Shown in pieces: positions 49,252 through 60,376 of a stretch of 64,000 nt of DNA. The notes beneath the pieces were generated by a model, which saw only the letters and a list, made by a program, of their open reading frames with translations, was not told where the DNA came from and did not search any database. Position 1 is the stretch's first letter. Every line of letters begins with the position of its first letter. Source of the DNA: Corallium rubrum (Eukaryota; Cnidaria; Anthozoa; Scleralcyonacea; Coralliidae); assembly GCA_964035015.1 (NCBI GenBank), contig OZ035997.1:20825563-20889562 (forward strand). The letters are read 5' to 3'. A program made the translations under genes and the position numbers.

Positions 49252-49686
49252 ACTGATCTTCCTCAAATATCTTAATTACGCATTCAACACAAGCTAACAG
49301 ACATATCAGAATGAGAAGAGAATACAAACATCATGACACATCGCCAGCTAAATTTCATGACATTTCGCTTTGGTTATAGTAATTTTCTTTCAAAGAACAA
49401 CGGTTGAACGAGAAAACGAATCAGTAAAACAGCCAAGCGAAGATAGGCTTGTGAGCTAATAAACTCTGGTCGCCTTCTCAGCTACAGACAGTCACAGTGT
49501 GTTGGTAACGATAAAATTAAGGTATTTGTCGCTCCTTTTCTGGTCGAAAACTTCGAATTTCTTGACTGAATGCTTCTCAAACTTCTTCGAGTTTTCAAAT
49601 ATAGCCAAAACATCCTCAACCATTTGAAAGACGACAAAGTCAAGTATACGCGGCTTCAACCATGCATCTTCTTGACAAACAACTCA

Positions 49687-49774
49687 GGCCCCGTTTACAC
49701 TAGAACAAAAGTATCCGGATTCACATTGTTTTTCATCCCCATGGGATACTTTTGCTCGAGTGTAAACGGGGTCT
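49687..49774. mobile_element. Hairpin MITE (GCCCCGTTTACACTAG family)
   Basis: Arms GGCCCCGTTTACACTAGAAC and CTCGAGTGTAAACGGGGTC; AAAGTATCC is also inverted. Confidence 0.8.
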
Positions 49775-49861
49775 CAGTATGAATAAATTTTGTACACCTT
49801 GGTTATCACCATCCCACGAGAGTTTAATGAATGAACATTCATTAAAATCGTATTCATTTGA

Positions 49862-49982
49862 GAAGTCATATGAACAACTCGAGCTCGTGTCCCTCCGGGA
49901 TATCCAAACACTCGAAAACAATTAACAAAAACACTCGCGCTTTGGATATCCCAGTGAAACACTCGCTCTCGTTGTTCATATA
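49862..49982. mobile_element. Hairpin MITE with GGATATCC arms
   Basis: ATGAACAACTCGAGCTCGTG and CACTCGCTCTCGTTGTTCAT are inverted; GGATATCCAAA and TTTGGATATCC lie inside. Partial copies near 48800 and 50370. Confidence 0.7.
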
Positions 49983-49984
49983 TT

Positions 49985-50140
49985 ACTTGAAAACATTTGT
50001 AAACTTGGAAAAATTTGGAAAAATTTTGAATTGCAAAATCGCAACTGGCGCAAAATGGCAAAATTTTGCAAAATTTTTGAAAATTTTTTGAAAAATTTAG
50101 AAAAAACTTTGAAAAATTCTGAAAACTTTTTAAAAATACT
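49985..50140 (+). repeat. Third patch of the same word repeats
   Basis: TTGCAAAATCGCAACTGGCG followed by AAAATTTTTGAAAATTTTTTG-like runs. Confidence 0.65.
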
Positions 50141-50636
50141 TTGAATCCAAGAGTGGACTGTGAATAGAGGTGCTATGAAAGTAAAACGAAGATCAACATG
50201 CACGGGACAATTATGGATATCTTCAAACCAGAGGTGGGAAAAGTATTTGGACATGGGAACCTAATTCCAGAAATTTTCTTGGATCTTAACTACAGTAAAA
50301 ACCCGCATAAAAGAATCCCTATTTTTTCAAGTAATCGATCAAACACGAGCAAGAGTGTTTCATCCGATATCCAAACCCGAGAAGTGGCTTGAAAAACGAG
50401 GCCCTAATGGCTTCTCAAACGAATCAGTGTTTAAAGAGAAAATTAAGGCGAAAGTTGGCTTACTTCATGTAATTTCTTCCTCGGTATCCAAATCTCCTCG
50501 GTACTGATTCCTGTTTTTATCTTATGAATTATTATTAATGATTTGAGAAGTAAGGCTGAAATGACTTGGAAAGATGCGAAGAACTTGGAAATTTTTTAAA
50601 AAATTACATGAAGTCTAATTGAACACAATGACAAAT

Positions 50637-51298
50637 ATGGCAGCTACATACAGTTTCTCGAAAAATGGAAAATACTAGTTTGAGAGTCCAAAACACGTGA
50701 TTAAACAATTTGGAAAAAGAATAAAACTAATTGTTATCCATAGTTAAACAGTCTGACAATCAAAAACTGTTACCAAATAAATACTAACAGTTGTTGCTAT
50801 GGCAACAACGACGTTTCAAAATGGCTGCCAGTTACCCTTCAAACTAGTTTAATTCGAAAAAAACTTTGGTGACCCCCAATTTTTTTTTCTTTAAAACTTT
50901 TCTTGAAGTATGAGTAATCAATAGGCCGATTTTAAAATAAATCTGTAGAACGAAATTTTCTAAAAATTAACAAACATGATTTTTCCGGAAAAAAATTTAT
51001 TAATCTACAGAATTTTTTAAAATCGGCCTATTGATTACCCATACTTCAAGAAAAGTTTTAATGAAAAAAAAATTGGGCGTCACCAAAGCTTTTTTCGAAT
51101 TAAATTAGTTTGAATGGTAATTGGCAGCCAGTTTGAAACGTCAGTTTGTTGCTATTTATTTGGTAACAGTTTTGGATTGTCAGACTGTTTAACTATGCAT
51201 AACATTTAGTTTTATTCTTTTTCCGAATTGTTTATGCACGTGTTTTGGACTCTCAAACTTGTATTTTCCACTTTTCAAGAAACTGTGTGGAGCCACCT
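50637..51298. mobile_element. Large foldback MITE (about 660 bp)
   Basis: Two arms of roughly 310 bp meet near 50970. Ends read GGCAGCTACATACAGTTTCT and AGAAACTGTGTGGAGCCACC. It lies downstream of the muscleblind-like stop and could be part of its 3' UTR. Confidence 0.88.
51211..51216 (-). terminator. Candidate poly(A) signal of the muscleblind-like gene, inside a MITE
   Basis: AATAAA on the minus strand, about 400 nt after the stop. It lies in the right arm of the large foldback at 50637-51298, so the transposon may supply the 3' end. Position-only evidence. Confidence 0.3.
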
Positions 51299-51616
51299 TA
51301 AACCAATTGTTCGCATAAAACCAAGGAGATGTCACAGAAAAATGATGGTTGACAGCCAAAATCTTGAGTGGCGAAAGTATGATTGACAAACAATCTTTGG
51401 CAAAATTTCGCAGAATTTTTTGAAGTCTAAACGTTAAGGTTCTCAGAATGAGAACAACTTTTCCAACCTCTACTCTCAGTGACAAACTAAACCAGAAACT
51501 TCTATGAGATTTATGATATACTCTAGGTCTATCACAGCTCGAACATCAAATGGAAATACACAATTAGATTTAGTTATAAAAGATATATGACGATGGTCCA
51601 TGCAGAGTTGGTTATC

Positions 51617-51720
51617 TCAAGTTGAAGGTACATGGTAGTATTTGCATTCTGTTCTTTGACACTTTCCTTTTGCTGCATCTAAACAAACAGTAACCTTTCC
51701 ATCGATTACTTCAACATTCC
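51617..51720 (-). CDS. MBNL: Muscleblind-like gene, last coding exon (second visible CCCH finger)
   Basis: It begins after TTTTCCAG and reads (R)NVEVIDGKVTVCLDAAKGKC..., ending KYYHVPST then TGA (51617-51619). The protein stops four residues after the last zinc ligand, which is much shorter than vertebrate MBNL1, where roughly 130 residues follow. Other isoforms may use further 3' exons that I could not recognise. Confidence 0.86.
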
Positions 51721-54700
51721 CTGGAAAAGGAAAACATCGAATGAGCATAAACAACAACAAAGACCCGTTCATCCAGATCTAATTTACCCAAATTTAACTC
51801 ATTATTCATTTATTTGTTGGTTTAAATGCGTGTAAAACTCAAATTAAAAAAAAAAACAACAACAAAATTTGCGTTCAAGCGTTTAGCGAATAACTAGTTG
51901 TTTTCGAGTTTGAAACAAACGTTGTCCAATGACGTTTAACAGATCAAATCAGTGACGAATAGGGGGTGTAACTTACCGTTGTCAATACTTGTCATCGTTC
52001 TTTTCACACGGCAGCGTTTGCTTGGAATAACTTGTCTTTGGCTGGATTGCGAGAATTGGAATGATCAGCGAACGCAGATCGTCTGAGTAGTTCATTTCGA
52101 TATGACCTGCCGAACGCATTTATTTTGCATTCCATGTTTGCCATGGCCCGTGAGAAAATACCAACGCAACGATGAAACTTGAAACGGAAGCAATAACAAC
52201 GGAAAGTTACACCCCCTATTCGTTATTGATTTGATCTGTCAAACTTATAGTTGTCATTGGACAACGTTTGTTTCAAAACTCGAAAACAACTAGTTATTCG
52301 CTAAACGCTTGAACGCAAATGGTAGTAACAGTGCTCAGACTCATGTTACAAAATGATGAGTTCAAATCCCATTTTCGTTGACTCCGGTAGTGCAAGAAAA
52401 TTATGAAATGTTCTCTTCATGACATGCTGTCAGAGGGAGGTTGAAATGAAATTGAAAGTTAAAATATTGCTTGAAATGTTTTTTATTATTAATAAAACCT
52501 TTCTTCACATCATCAGAAAATGTGAATTGGGTCTATTTTAGTATAATTTTGACAGCAATACACTGCGCCTATACGATCAAACTCACGGTTGTCTAGATGA
52601 ATATATCTGCACGAATCTCTTCTACAGTTCCCAGACTTGTAATCTCGACATATGGGAAGTTGAATATGTTTATGATTGGTATTTAGGGCAGACAGCTGTT
52701 GAAATAAAACATTTCCCCTTTTAATAAAATTTCTGCTCTTAAAATACACGTATAGATCGTTTTCATCTGACGTCACGGTGGCCATATTGGTGTACCAAAA
52801 CAATGAAATGGCGGCCATATTGGCGTACCATGTTTATCCTATGAGAATTTAGCTCTATTCTTTGTCAAACATTTCGTATTGTTTCACCACTCCAATGGGG
52901 CCACCGATCACGTGAGTGAAAACGATCCATAAAGTAAGTTGATGTTTTTCACATAAGAATTCTTAAAATAACGTCGACGTATTCGTTTAATCACTTGTAA
53001 GGTTTTGCAGTTACTGACGAGCTGACAAAGTGTACGCCATTGATTCTCGGGCAGTGGCGGACTGGTCAATCAATTAGTTTGCATCCTTTAGAATGTGAAT
53101 GCCAAACCAAACGAGCTAATGAAGAGAGAGAGAGAGAGAGAATATGGCCAAATACATGCAGGGTTATTTTCCAGCACTGTTATCATGTTTTGGTACAATA
53201 ACTCTGGTAGCTTCCTAGCTTTTTCATTTGCCAAATTTTGTGGTTGTTATACGTTACAACCATGTTTGATTTAAAGTGGGCATGAAACGAAATTTCACTT
53301 CAGTTCTTTAAGATTGTATTTGGAAGAACACTTAAGATTATGAAAAATGGCTTTTACACGCCTTTCAAATCTTATCCCGTTCTTGAATTATTGACTGTGC
53401 AATTTGAGCAGTGACGTCACACGTTGTATGTGGGAGAAAACGAAAAATCAGTCATATCTTTGGATTGGTTTAACTACACCAAACCACAAATTTCAGATGT
53501 AATCAGTAATGAGTAATGATTTATTATTTGAGTAATGATTTATTATTTAACGTCCTTAAACACAGGATGTGGTTGCTCAATCATCCGAGCCAGAGGCTCA
53601 TGATTAAAGTGCACGACATAAGGTAAGACCTAAGTGTTGATTTTACGGAGGGAGGAAAACCGCAGAACCCTGCGAAAAACCCTCGAAGCACAGGAGAGGC
53701 CAACTAAACTAAACTCTACTCACGTGAAATTCAAGTTCGAGAACGGGGTTATTCCCAGACGGTCACCCATCCAAGTACTAACCCCGTCTAACATGGGCTT
53801 AACTACAGCGGTGAGAGGCAGCGCCCTAACAGCACACGCCACCCGTGCTCAGACCATACCGCAAGGAAAATTTCCAACATTTCATGCACTTTAGTCAAAT
53901 TCAAAGATATGACTGATTTTTCGTTTTCTCCCACATACAACGTGTGACGTCATTGTTCAAATTGCATAGCCAGTAAGTAACTGAAGAATAAAATAAGATT
54001 TGAAAGGTATGTAAAAGCCATTTTTCATTATCTTAGGTGTTCTTCCAAATACAATCTTAAAAAACTGAAGTGAAATTTCGTTTCATAGCCACTTTAAGCA
54101 TCTTATCTCATATCCAGATTATACAAAACTATATCAAGTGAAAAACGACACTCGTTGTGATTCTAAGAGTTCTTTTGAATAAAAACAATCATCATTTTCT
54201 AAACCTTATGAGTCATGTTGCTCAGCCTAGACGGCAAAAAACAAGGAAATTTTGTTGAGTTTTACTTTGTTACCCTCAACTCAGACCTGTTGCTCGCAGG
54301 GAACAATGTACTGACATCCATTTGGATAGTACGGCATTGCTGATTGGTAGCCATAGAAAACTCCTGGATCAGTCAAAATATAATTATAATCCTGTCGCAA
54401 AAAGAAATGACAAAATAGTTCGTGACTAGTACCAAGCTAAAATGAACGCCAAGTGTATGTAGTTCAGTCTGTGGAGAGGAACCGTACTTCCTCCATTAAC
54501 TCTTTCCTGTCCGAATGGTCTTTAGTGTTTTGTTCCGCCAGACGATTTTATTCACCTCTGGGGAAGCCCTCGGACAGGAATGAGTTATAAACTCTCTCCC
54601 TAAGCCCGCTCTCTCAAATAATTAACCCCACCTTTCTGATAAGCCCATGCCCCTCCAAAAATAAAGATAGGTCCCCCGCCCCAATGATGGCCTACAATTA

Positions 54701-57700
54701 ATAGCTACCTTGGTAACGTGACTGCCACAATGATGCCAAATTTACTCACGAAATTATAATTTTTTTACGCATGGCTAAATTTTTTTATGAGATCACTGAT
54801 GTGCATGGAACCATTAGGATAATTTCTGTAGGATTACAAAAATGATATAGATTGCGGTGCCCTGACGAGTAGTCGCTGAGCGGATGACTCGTTAGGTACC
54901 TTTATATTCTGGGTGTCACTTTCTTGTGGCACCCATAAGCCACGGACACAGAAACGTGGGCTCTGGGAACGAGAATACAAGCGATGTTTCAATCTCGTAC
55001 CCAGAACCTGCGATCCTTTTGGTCATTACCAAGGATCAGAGGCTCTGGGGAACTCCGATGAAACTTGTCATGTGATAGGTTAGTTTAAAAACAGTAAAAT
55101 TTCAAATAATGTGCACGTTGCAAACTTGTTTGATCGCTTTCTCGACGTTCTGTAACCCAAAATACAATTGAACACATGAAATAATTCAAAACAGCAAAAA
55201 TCCTGACAATTTACAAGTTAAAACCATTGTTATTCTTGCTTCGTCGCCAAACAAACAAACGTCCATCGTCTCGCTCGTCTCGTAATTCTTTGCAGTTTCG
55301 CCAGGATCGCAGGCTCTAGGTTCGAGATTGGCGATGCATGTTTTTGACACCAAGGATTTTGGTGGCTGTTGGCGATATCATGTTTGTGAAGAAAAGCATT
55401 TCGCAGGTACAATTGTGGTGCCCTAACGTGTTAGCTCGTCCGTCAGCTTTATGATTGTGCTCGTACGTTTTTGCTGAATTGATAGCCACAGCCACACAAA
55501 CGTCATGGGCTCTGGCATTGTCGCATTGAGAGTGGAAGCGACGTTTTTGACGCCTGGAATTTTGGCGGCTTCTTGACGATCTCCGTGAACCGAAGCGTTC
55601 CGCTGCAATTGCACAAAATTGCAGTGCCATTTTAGCTTTCGGCAACGATTGCCGAAGGCGTCAGGTTACATTTGCGTTGCCGCGCAGGATATGTGACACG
55701 TGCGATTTTCTCTCTCGCGCCGGCAACGCAATGAAATTTGACCCGTTGCGTTGCCGGCGCGAGAAAAAAATCGCACGTGTCACCCGACCTTTAGCGGCTA
55801 GATCGCCAGTCACTGCCCTGACGACTTGTTAGGTAGCTTTATATTCTGGTTGTTTGACAGAATCGTACGCCAGGCCGTGCAGGCCCCCGCTATAACTCTT
55901 ATCTTTATTCAAAGAAGAAAGAAAACACGAAGAAAATATGAAACAAAAAATTGAAAATAACAGTACGAGGTTTTGAAAGTTTACGAAATTCCTGACACAA
56001 ACCACTAAAGAGCTAGACCTAGCCTGGCAAGTGCTAAAGTGCGGTGCTCTGTTTGGCATAAAAAATGTCGCTTGCATTCTCGTTCCCAGAGCCCACGTTT
56101 CTGTATCCGTAAACGATCGCATAAACTATAGTGGTGAGCTAGCCTAGTCCCCAGGCTTTCCTACGACTACGCGGGCAAGCTCATGGTGGAAACGAAAGGC
56201 TATAGAAACTAGGCTATTAGTGGTGAGCTACGTTTAAAACATTCTATTCTATACGGAATGTTATACATCTTGTTAATGCTCGCGCTCTTAAGTCACTCAA
56301 CTATTTCAAATTATCAAATTTAGTCCAGACGATATATATGATTCAAAAGTGACTGAACAACAAACGTTGGGTTTCCAATTTCAGATCAAAAGTCAATTGC
56401 ATATACAGGACTGACAACAATTTACATCACGTTTGTTTCGCAGTTTTATTTGTTGACCATAGACGTTAGAACCGATTCGAGAGAAAACCTTTTTAATCAT
56501 TCACACGCTTAATATTACTGTAATGGCATCAAGGCGTTTGAATTATGAAAGAAAATCCACGTTAACAGAACAAACTTTTACATTACAATTCTCACGCTCT
56601 ACAGGAAACGGTTTTCTTGAAAAAAAAGAGTTGTTATTTCGGCAACATTTTAAAATAGCCGTTCCTCAGACTGTTTAAGAATCCTTATAACGCTTTCGAT
56701 AAGAAAAATAATAAAGTTGTTAGTCAAATACTCAAGAGTGGAGACTTGTAAACAATGAACAGCAGACTTTGTAAGGTCTCGACGGTTGGCTGTTATGTGA
56801 AGATTTCAGTTACTGTAATAATACTGGTAACTGGAAAGTGCGTAAGAACAACTGATTGATACTGTACTTGCAAAAATATATGTTAGCACGACAACTATAT
56901 ACAGTTATCAAGGCGGTTACCATAACAACTACGACGGCCATCATAGGTTACCATGACAGCAAAAGGTCAACAAAGGCTACCACAACAACTACGACGAAAA
57001 CAATGTGCTTTTCCTAATTATTTACATATTTCTTTAATTAAAAACCTCTGTTGTTAACCAAACTATACAGTAGGCATTCCGTAATATTTTCATTTAGTTA
57101 AAGAAGGGCTTTTCATTCAAATTCCCTTCCAATCTCTCCCTCGTTTTCAACATTATTACACGACTAAAACTCCAATGTGGTTCCCATTAACTTCATTCCC
57201 ATTGTTTTCATTAAAAGAAAAATTAAAAAGCTAAAATACCTGTGGAACCTGCGGGTGCACATAAGGTGCTGCAGCAGTTGTTGTAAACTGAGGAACCGTA
57301 AGTGGAACTAGAGCAAAGAAGAATGGACAAGATATAGTATTTAAAAGATTCGTTAACAATGCACACTAACTCAATGCCTGCATGTTTCACAAGATAATGG
57401 AGACGACTGTCTGAGTTTGGATGGAATTCGTACGAATATAGTGTTACGTTGGTTGTGTAATAGGAGGTAAATAAATAGGCACGCTTGGGCGTACATGTAT
57501 CTACTGCGTCAGAATGCTCGGACTGACTCTTCGCTCGGACTGAAGAATATCCTATTGTTACTGAACAATATCTACTCGCATGCGCAGTAGATACAAAAAG
57601 ACTTCGCCATTCCTACGTATAATTTGTATCAAAACCCTAGATAAGTAACTGCGAATTTGAAATAGATGACATCATTGTTTTGAGGATAGATTTACGCATA

Positions 57701-58178
57701 GATAATGGCGGGGAACTGGAGAGGAAACTTAAAAACCGGAAACGATGTTTGCACAACTTGCTATGGTAATTATACACTTATAAACAGCTGATGCACCTAA
57801 TGGGTAGTCCCACATGGCTAACATCAGACACTGCTGAACTTAAGTGATATTATAATATTGTTTAATTTCAGCAATAGCTGATCATAGCCATGTGGAACAT
57901 TAGTTAGGTGCATTAGCCGCTTATAAGTGTGTAATTACCATAGCATGTTGTGCAAACATCGTTTCCGGTTTCGTAACATCGTTTTAAATTTCCTATCCAG
58001 TTCGCCTTCCATGATCTATGATTTACGTACCAGTAGAGAAAAACGCTGGAGCAAACTGCATGGCATTAGCTGCAGCTTGAAATCCTGATGGCTGAACAAA
58101 AGTAGTAAAATTGGCAGGAAGTGCAAGAGGAGTGTTAATTAACGTATAATTTAAGGCTTGTTGCTTCCTTTGCTCCTC
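51617..58178 (-). CDS. MBNL: Muscleblind-like CCCH zinc-finger RNA-binding protein, 5'-partial (5 exons)
   Basis: Minus-strand exons 58178-58031, 57307-57240, 54391-54287, 52695-52587 and 51720-51617 join with matching phases (1, 0, 0, 1) into 177 residues plus TGA. The first 107 residues are a Gln/Ala/Pro/Tyr-rich linker (NFTTFVQPSGFQAAANAM, VPQFTTTAAAPYVHPQVPQ). Then come two CCCH fingers: LPICRDYKSGNCRRDSCRYI-H (C123, C131, C136, H140 of the visible part) and VTVCLDAAKGKCQRTECKYY-H (C156, C164, C169, H173). The second matches the muscleblind CX7CX4CX3H finger (VTVCMDxxKGRCSREKCKYFH), and the linker between the fingers is 15 residues against 16 in MBNL. MBNL proteins regulate alternative splicing. 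The N-terminal finger pair should lie beyond 64000. ZC3H10 was considered, but its finger spacing fits less well. Confidence 0.85.
51868..52320. mobile_element. Inverted-repeat element
   Basis: Arms TTTGCGTTCAAGCGTTTAGC ... GGGGGTGTAACTT and complement, about 115 bp each, around a 220-bp centre. In the intron before the last muscleblind-like exon. Confidence 0.85.
52587..52695 (-). CDS. MBNL: Muscleblind-like gene, penultimate exon (first visible CCCH finger)
   Basis: The acceptor is TTTCAACAG and the donor is a consensus GTGAGT at 52586. It reads LSALNTNHKHIQLPICRDYK and carries a complete C-x7-C-x4-C-x3-H finger. Reading through the donor would give about 20 unrelated residues, so the donor is taken as real. 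A MITE (52754-52929) lies about 60 bp upstream in the intron. Confidence 0.87.
52754..52929. mobile_element. MITE with GATCGTTTTCA ends
   Basis: Left GATCGTTTTCATCTGACGTCA and right GTGAGTGAAAACGATC; it abuts the muscleblind-like exon 52587-52695. Confidence 0.75.
53272..54104. mobile_element. TIR element (AAGTGGGCATGAAACGAAAT ends) containing a SINE
   Basis: Arms of about 210 bp are inverted (CGAAATTTCACTTCAGTT, AGTGACGTCACACGTTGTAT). A 5S-derived SINE is inserted between them. The ends resemble 58293-58792. Confidence 0.88.
53513..53885 (-). mobile_element. 5S-rRNA-derived SINE (SINE3 type), minus strand
   Basis: The reverse strand reads GTTAAGCCCATG, then GGTTAGTACTTGGATGGGTG and ACCGTCTGGGAATA, which is the 3' half of 5S rRNA including the internal C-box promoter. 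A SINE body (TTTTCCTCCCTCCGTAAAAT) and an AT-rich tail with a short duplication (GTAATGATTTATTATT twice) follow. Degenerate at its 5' end, so not a 5S gene. Confidence 0.85.
54287..54391 (-). CDS. MBNL: Muscleblind-like gene, third visible exon with optional in-frame stop
   Basis: A 105-nt, phase 0-0 exon reading DYNYILTDPGVFYGYQSAMP and ending IVPCEQQ at donor GTCTGAG. If the donor is not used, translation stops two codons later (Val-stop), giving a form without the C-terminal fingers. Its length is a multiple of three, so it could also be skipped without a frame change. Confidence 0.8.
54497..54588. mobile_element. Small MITE, ACTCTTTCCTGTCCGAAT family, copy 3
   Basis: In the intron between the third and fourth visible muscleblind-like exons... 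upstream of exon 54391 on the minus strand. Confidence 0.8.
54945..56115. mobile_element. Composite element with inverted ends GAAACGTGGGCTCTGGGAAC
   Basis: 54953-54985 and 56078-56110 are inverted copies. The interior holds other inverted pieces (TGCCCTGACGA...TTAGGTA at 54860 and 55815) and the hairpin at 55694-55783. Confidence 0.6.
55694..55783. mobile_element. GC-rich hairpin
   Basis: TGACACGTGCGATTTTCTCT and its complement, with CGCGCCGGCAACGCAA inverted inside. Confidence 0.8.
56116..57239 (-). other. Muscleblind-like intron, repeat-poor part
   Basis: Begins with a small hairpin (CCTAGTCCCCAGGC...ACTAGGC, 56143-56217). The rest shows no exon or repeat. Confidence 0.5.
57240..57307 (-). 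CDS. MBNL: Muscleblind-like gene, second visible exon
   Basis: A 68-nt exon between CTCTAG and GTATTT that reads VPLTVPQFTTTAAAPYVHPQ and ends VPQ in phase 0. It continues the low-complexity linker between the finger pairs. Confidence 0.8.
57697..58020. mobile_element. MITE at a muscleblind-like splice donor, 7-bp duplication
   Basis: Ends CATAGATAATGG and CCATGATCTATG; ATTTACG flanks both sides (57690-57696, 58021-58027). The right duplication is part of the 5' splice site of exon 58031-58178. Confidence 0.85.
58031..58178 (-). CDS. MBNL: Muscleblind-like gene, first visible exon (Q/A/P-rich linker)
   Basis: The acceptor is TTTTCAG before GAGGAGCAA, and the donor GTACGTAAAT starts at 58030. 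The exon reads EEQRKQQALNYTLINTPLAL and continues Pro/Ala/Phe-rich to FFST, ending in phase 1. A 324-bp MITE begins 10 nt into the following intron, and its target duplication includes donor bases. Confidence 0.82.
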
Positions 58179-58292
58179 CTGAAAACAAATAAAGAAAAAA
58201 ATGTAAAAAATATTTGAAAGAAGTGAACTAGTTTTTTTGAGATATACTTGTCTTGGTAATTAGTTTTAGTACCAGAGGATTTCTGGTCTTAA

Positions 58293-58792
58293 AGTGCCTA
58301 TGAAAGAACACTTATTTGAAAGAACATATAAAATGACAAAGTAACATATTTTGCACTTTTTCAAATATATTTTCGTTTGCTTGCTTCGTTTTTGAGATAT
58401 TTTAGTTTGTTTGATATGCAAATTTGAATTATAAGATAACTTTACGTCACAGTTTGCATGATGACTTATCGCAAAGTGTTCTATATCTTTGTTATTGTCG
58501 AACAAAAGCACTTGGCGAATTAAGAACCATGTGCGAGCGGTTTCTCCTACAACAGAGTCTGTAAATTTTAAGTGTTTTTATTTGACAATAACAAAGATAT
58601 ATAATCTTTTGCGATAAGTCATTACGCAAAGAGTAACGGACAGTTATCTTATAAGTTAGATTTACATATCAAACAAACTGAAATATCTCAACAACGAGGC
58701 AAGGAAACGAAAGACTGCAAAAGATGTTACTTTGTCATGTTAAGTGTTCTTTTAAATAAGACAAACTTAATTTTCGTTTCATAGGCACTTGA
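58293..58792. mobile_element. TIR element with AAGTGCCTATGAAA ends
   Basis: Arms of about 220 bp (TTTGCGATAAGTCAT, AGTTATCTTATAA) are inverted. The termini are related to 53272-54104. Confidence 0.85.
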
Positions 58793-59224
58793 AATAGTTA
58801 CAATGTTTTACATTATGTTTCATTATGTGCAACCGGATATGTTTTCGAACTGCGTTCAACGGACAGTGTGAATTATGAAATATCCTTTTTGAAACTCATG
58901 TAATATGAGAAAGTGTCCTGATTAAGTATTATTATTATAGTGATGTTCCTGTAAGTACTTGCATGTTCAGTTGTTTTAAAACTTTTAATACCAGAAGATT
59001 AGGGTCCGATTGCAGAAACGTCGCTTAATCGTTGTTTACAATGATCAGTGTTTCAAAGAGTTTTATAGAAACATATAGGTGCCTTGCAAAAATGCTGACT
59101 ATGTTAATCAACAATTTAAAGTTAGTGGTTCTCTGATGAAAATATTGTTGGCAATGTTTCTGCATAATCCTAAAGATATTATGGTACTTGATAATTGTGG
59201 ATTTCATTTCGAAATTCCAAAAAA

Positions 59225-59490
59225 CAAAGTTGTATTTTACGTGCGAAGTTTGTATTTTGGAGCGGCGCCATTAAATTAGCTGTATTTGAGAAGAATGAGC
59301 TGAGGAGAACTTATGACGTCATAGACTCAATAAAAACAAAAGATCATTGTTGCTGTCAACAAAAGGGTCATTGTTGTTATTGAGTCTATGACGTCATAAG
59401 CTTCCTCGACTCATTCTTCTCAAGCTCGGCCACTTTAATGGCGAAGCTCCAAAATACAAACTTCACACGTAAAATACCAGGTGTTTTGAT
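59225..59490. mobile_element. Foldback MITE
   Basis: TACGTGCGAAGTTTGTATTT and AAATACAAACTTCACACGTA are inverted; the centre holds two TATGACGTCATA-type motifs. Confidence 0.85.
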
Positions 59491-60251
59491 ATTAGATCAA
59501 ACACAACTATCGAGTGTTTTTCAAGATCAAACAAATCAGGAAGGAATCAGTTGTGAAATGAATCAGTATTTTAAGATAAGTTTGAGGGAAGAGTTGGCTT
59601 AGTCTATCCAAGTGTTTGATCACATACCAAACCTTTGTCTCGCTTATGATTTTCCTATGTGTTTGGTTTATGAATTATTAATGAGTTTGAGAAGTATATA
59701 TCACAGTGCCTGTATTTACACTATATGCATGTATATAAGAAATTTATGCGGACAAAATATGTTGGCTGTTACGTAGACATCACAAAACGTTGACATGGTG
59801 CTTTGTTTACTTGTTTTAGGTGTTGTTCAATATCTTGTATAATGAAATTAAGAAACCAAAGTTTGTGCACACCAGACCTGCTACAGCAGTCTGACCACAG
59901 AATAGTAGATACACCAGAAATCTGACTCATGTGAAAGTACTAAAATATTCTATAATCTGGTGTCAAAGTGTCACTCAATTGTACATTTTGAAAAGCTATT
60001 GTGAACTGTTGGGAAACTTAAAACCTTGAATATATTGAAAGCCTTGAAATGAAGAAATATATCTGTTGAAACTACAATACTGAGTATTGTTGTACTGTCT
60101 TATTTAAAATACTAGCAGAATCACCAAAAATTAGTGATGTGCATTACACTTGAATGCCACTGACAGCATATTTATGACAGGTAAAATGTTGTTTTGGAAC
60201 ACAATGTTGATGATCTGGGGTGACTAATTCTTTCAAAGTTTTTAGCGACAA

Positions 60252-60376
60252 TGTAATATAGATTATTTTTGTGGAAACACCACATAAAATATTTATTCGC
60301 TAAGCTTTCGGCCTGAGTCAAGCCGAAAGTTTAGCAAATAAATATTTTACGTGGTGTTTCCACAAAAATAATCTAT
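60252..60376. mobile_element. Hairpin MITE
   Basis: TATAGATTATTTTTGTGGAA and complement, near-perfect over about 55 bp; tip CGGCCTGAGTCAAGCCG. Confidence 0.88.

Noticed and set aside
53735..53885. Functional 5S rRNA gene
   Set aside because: Only the 3' half matches, the 5' part is degenerate and no terminator T-run follows; a SINE body is attached instead.
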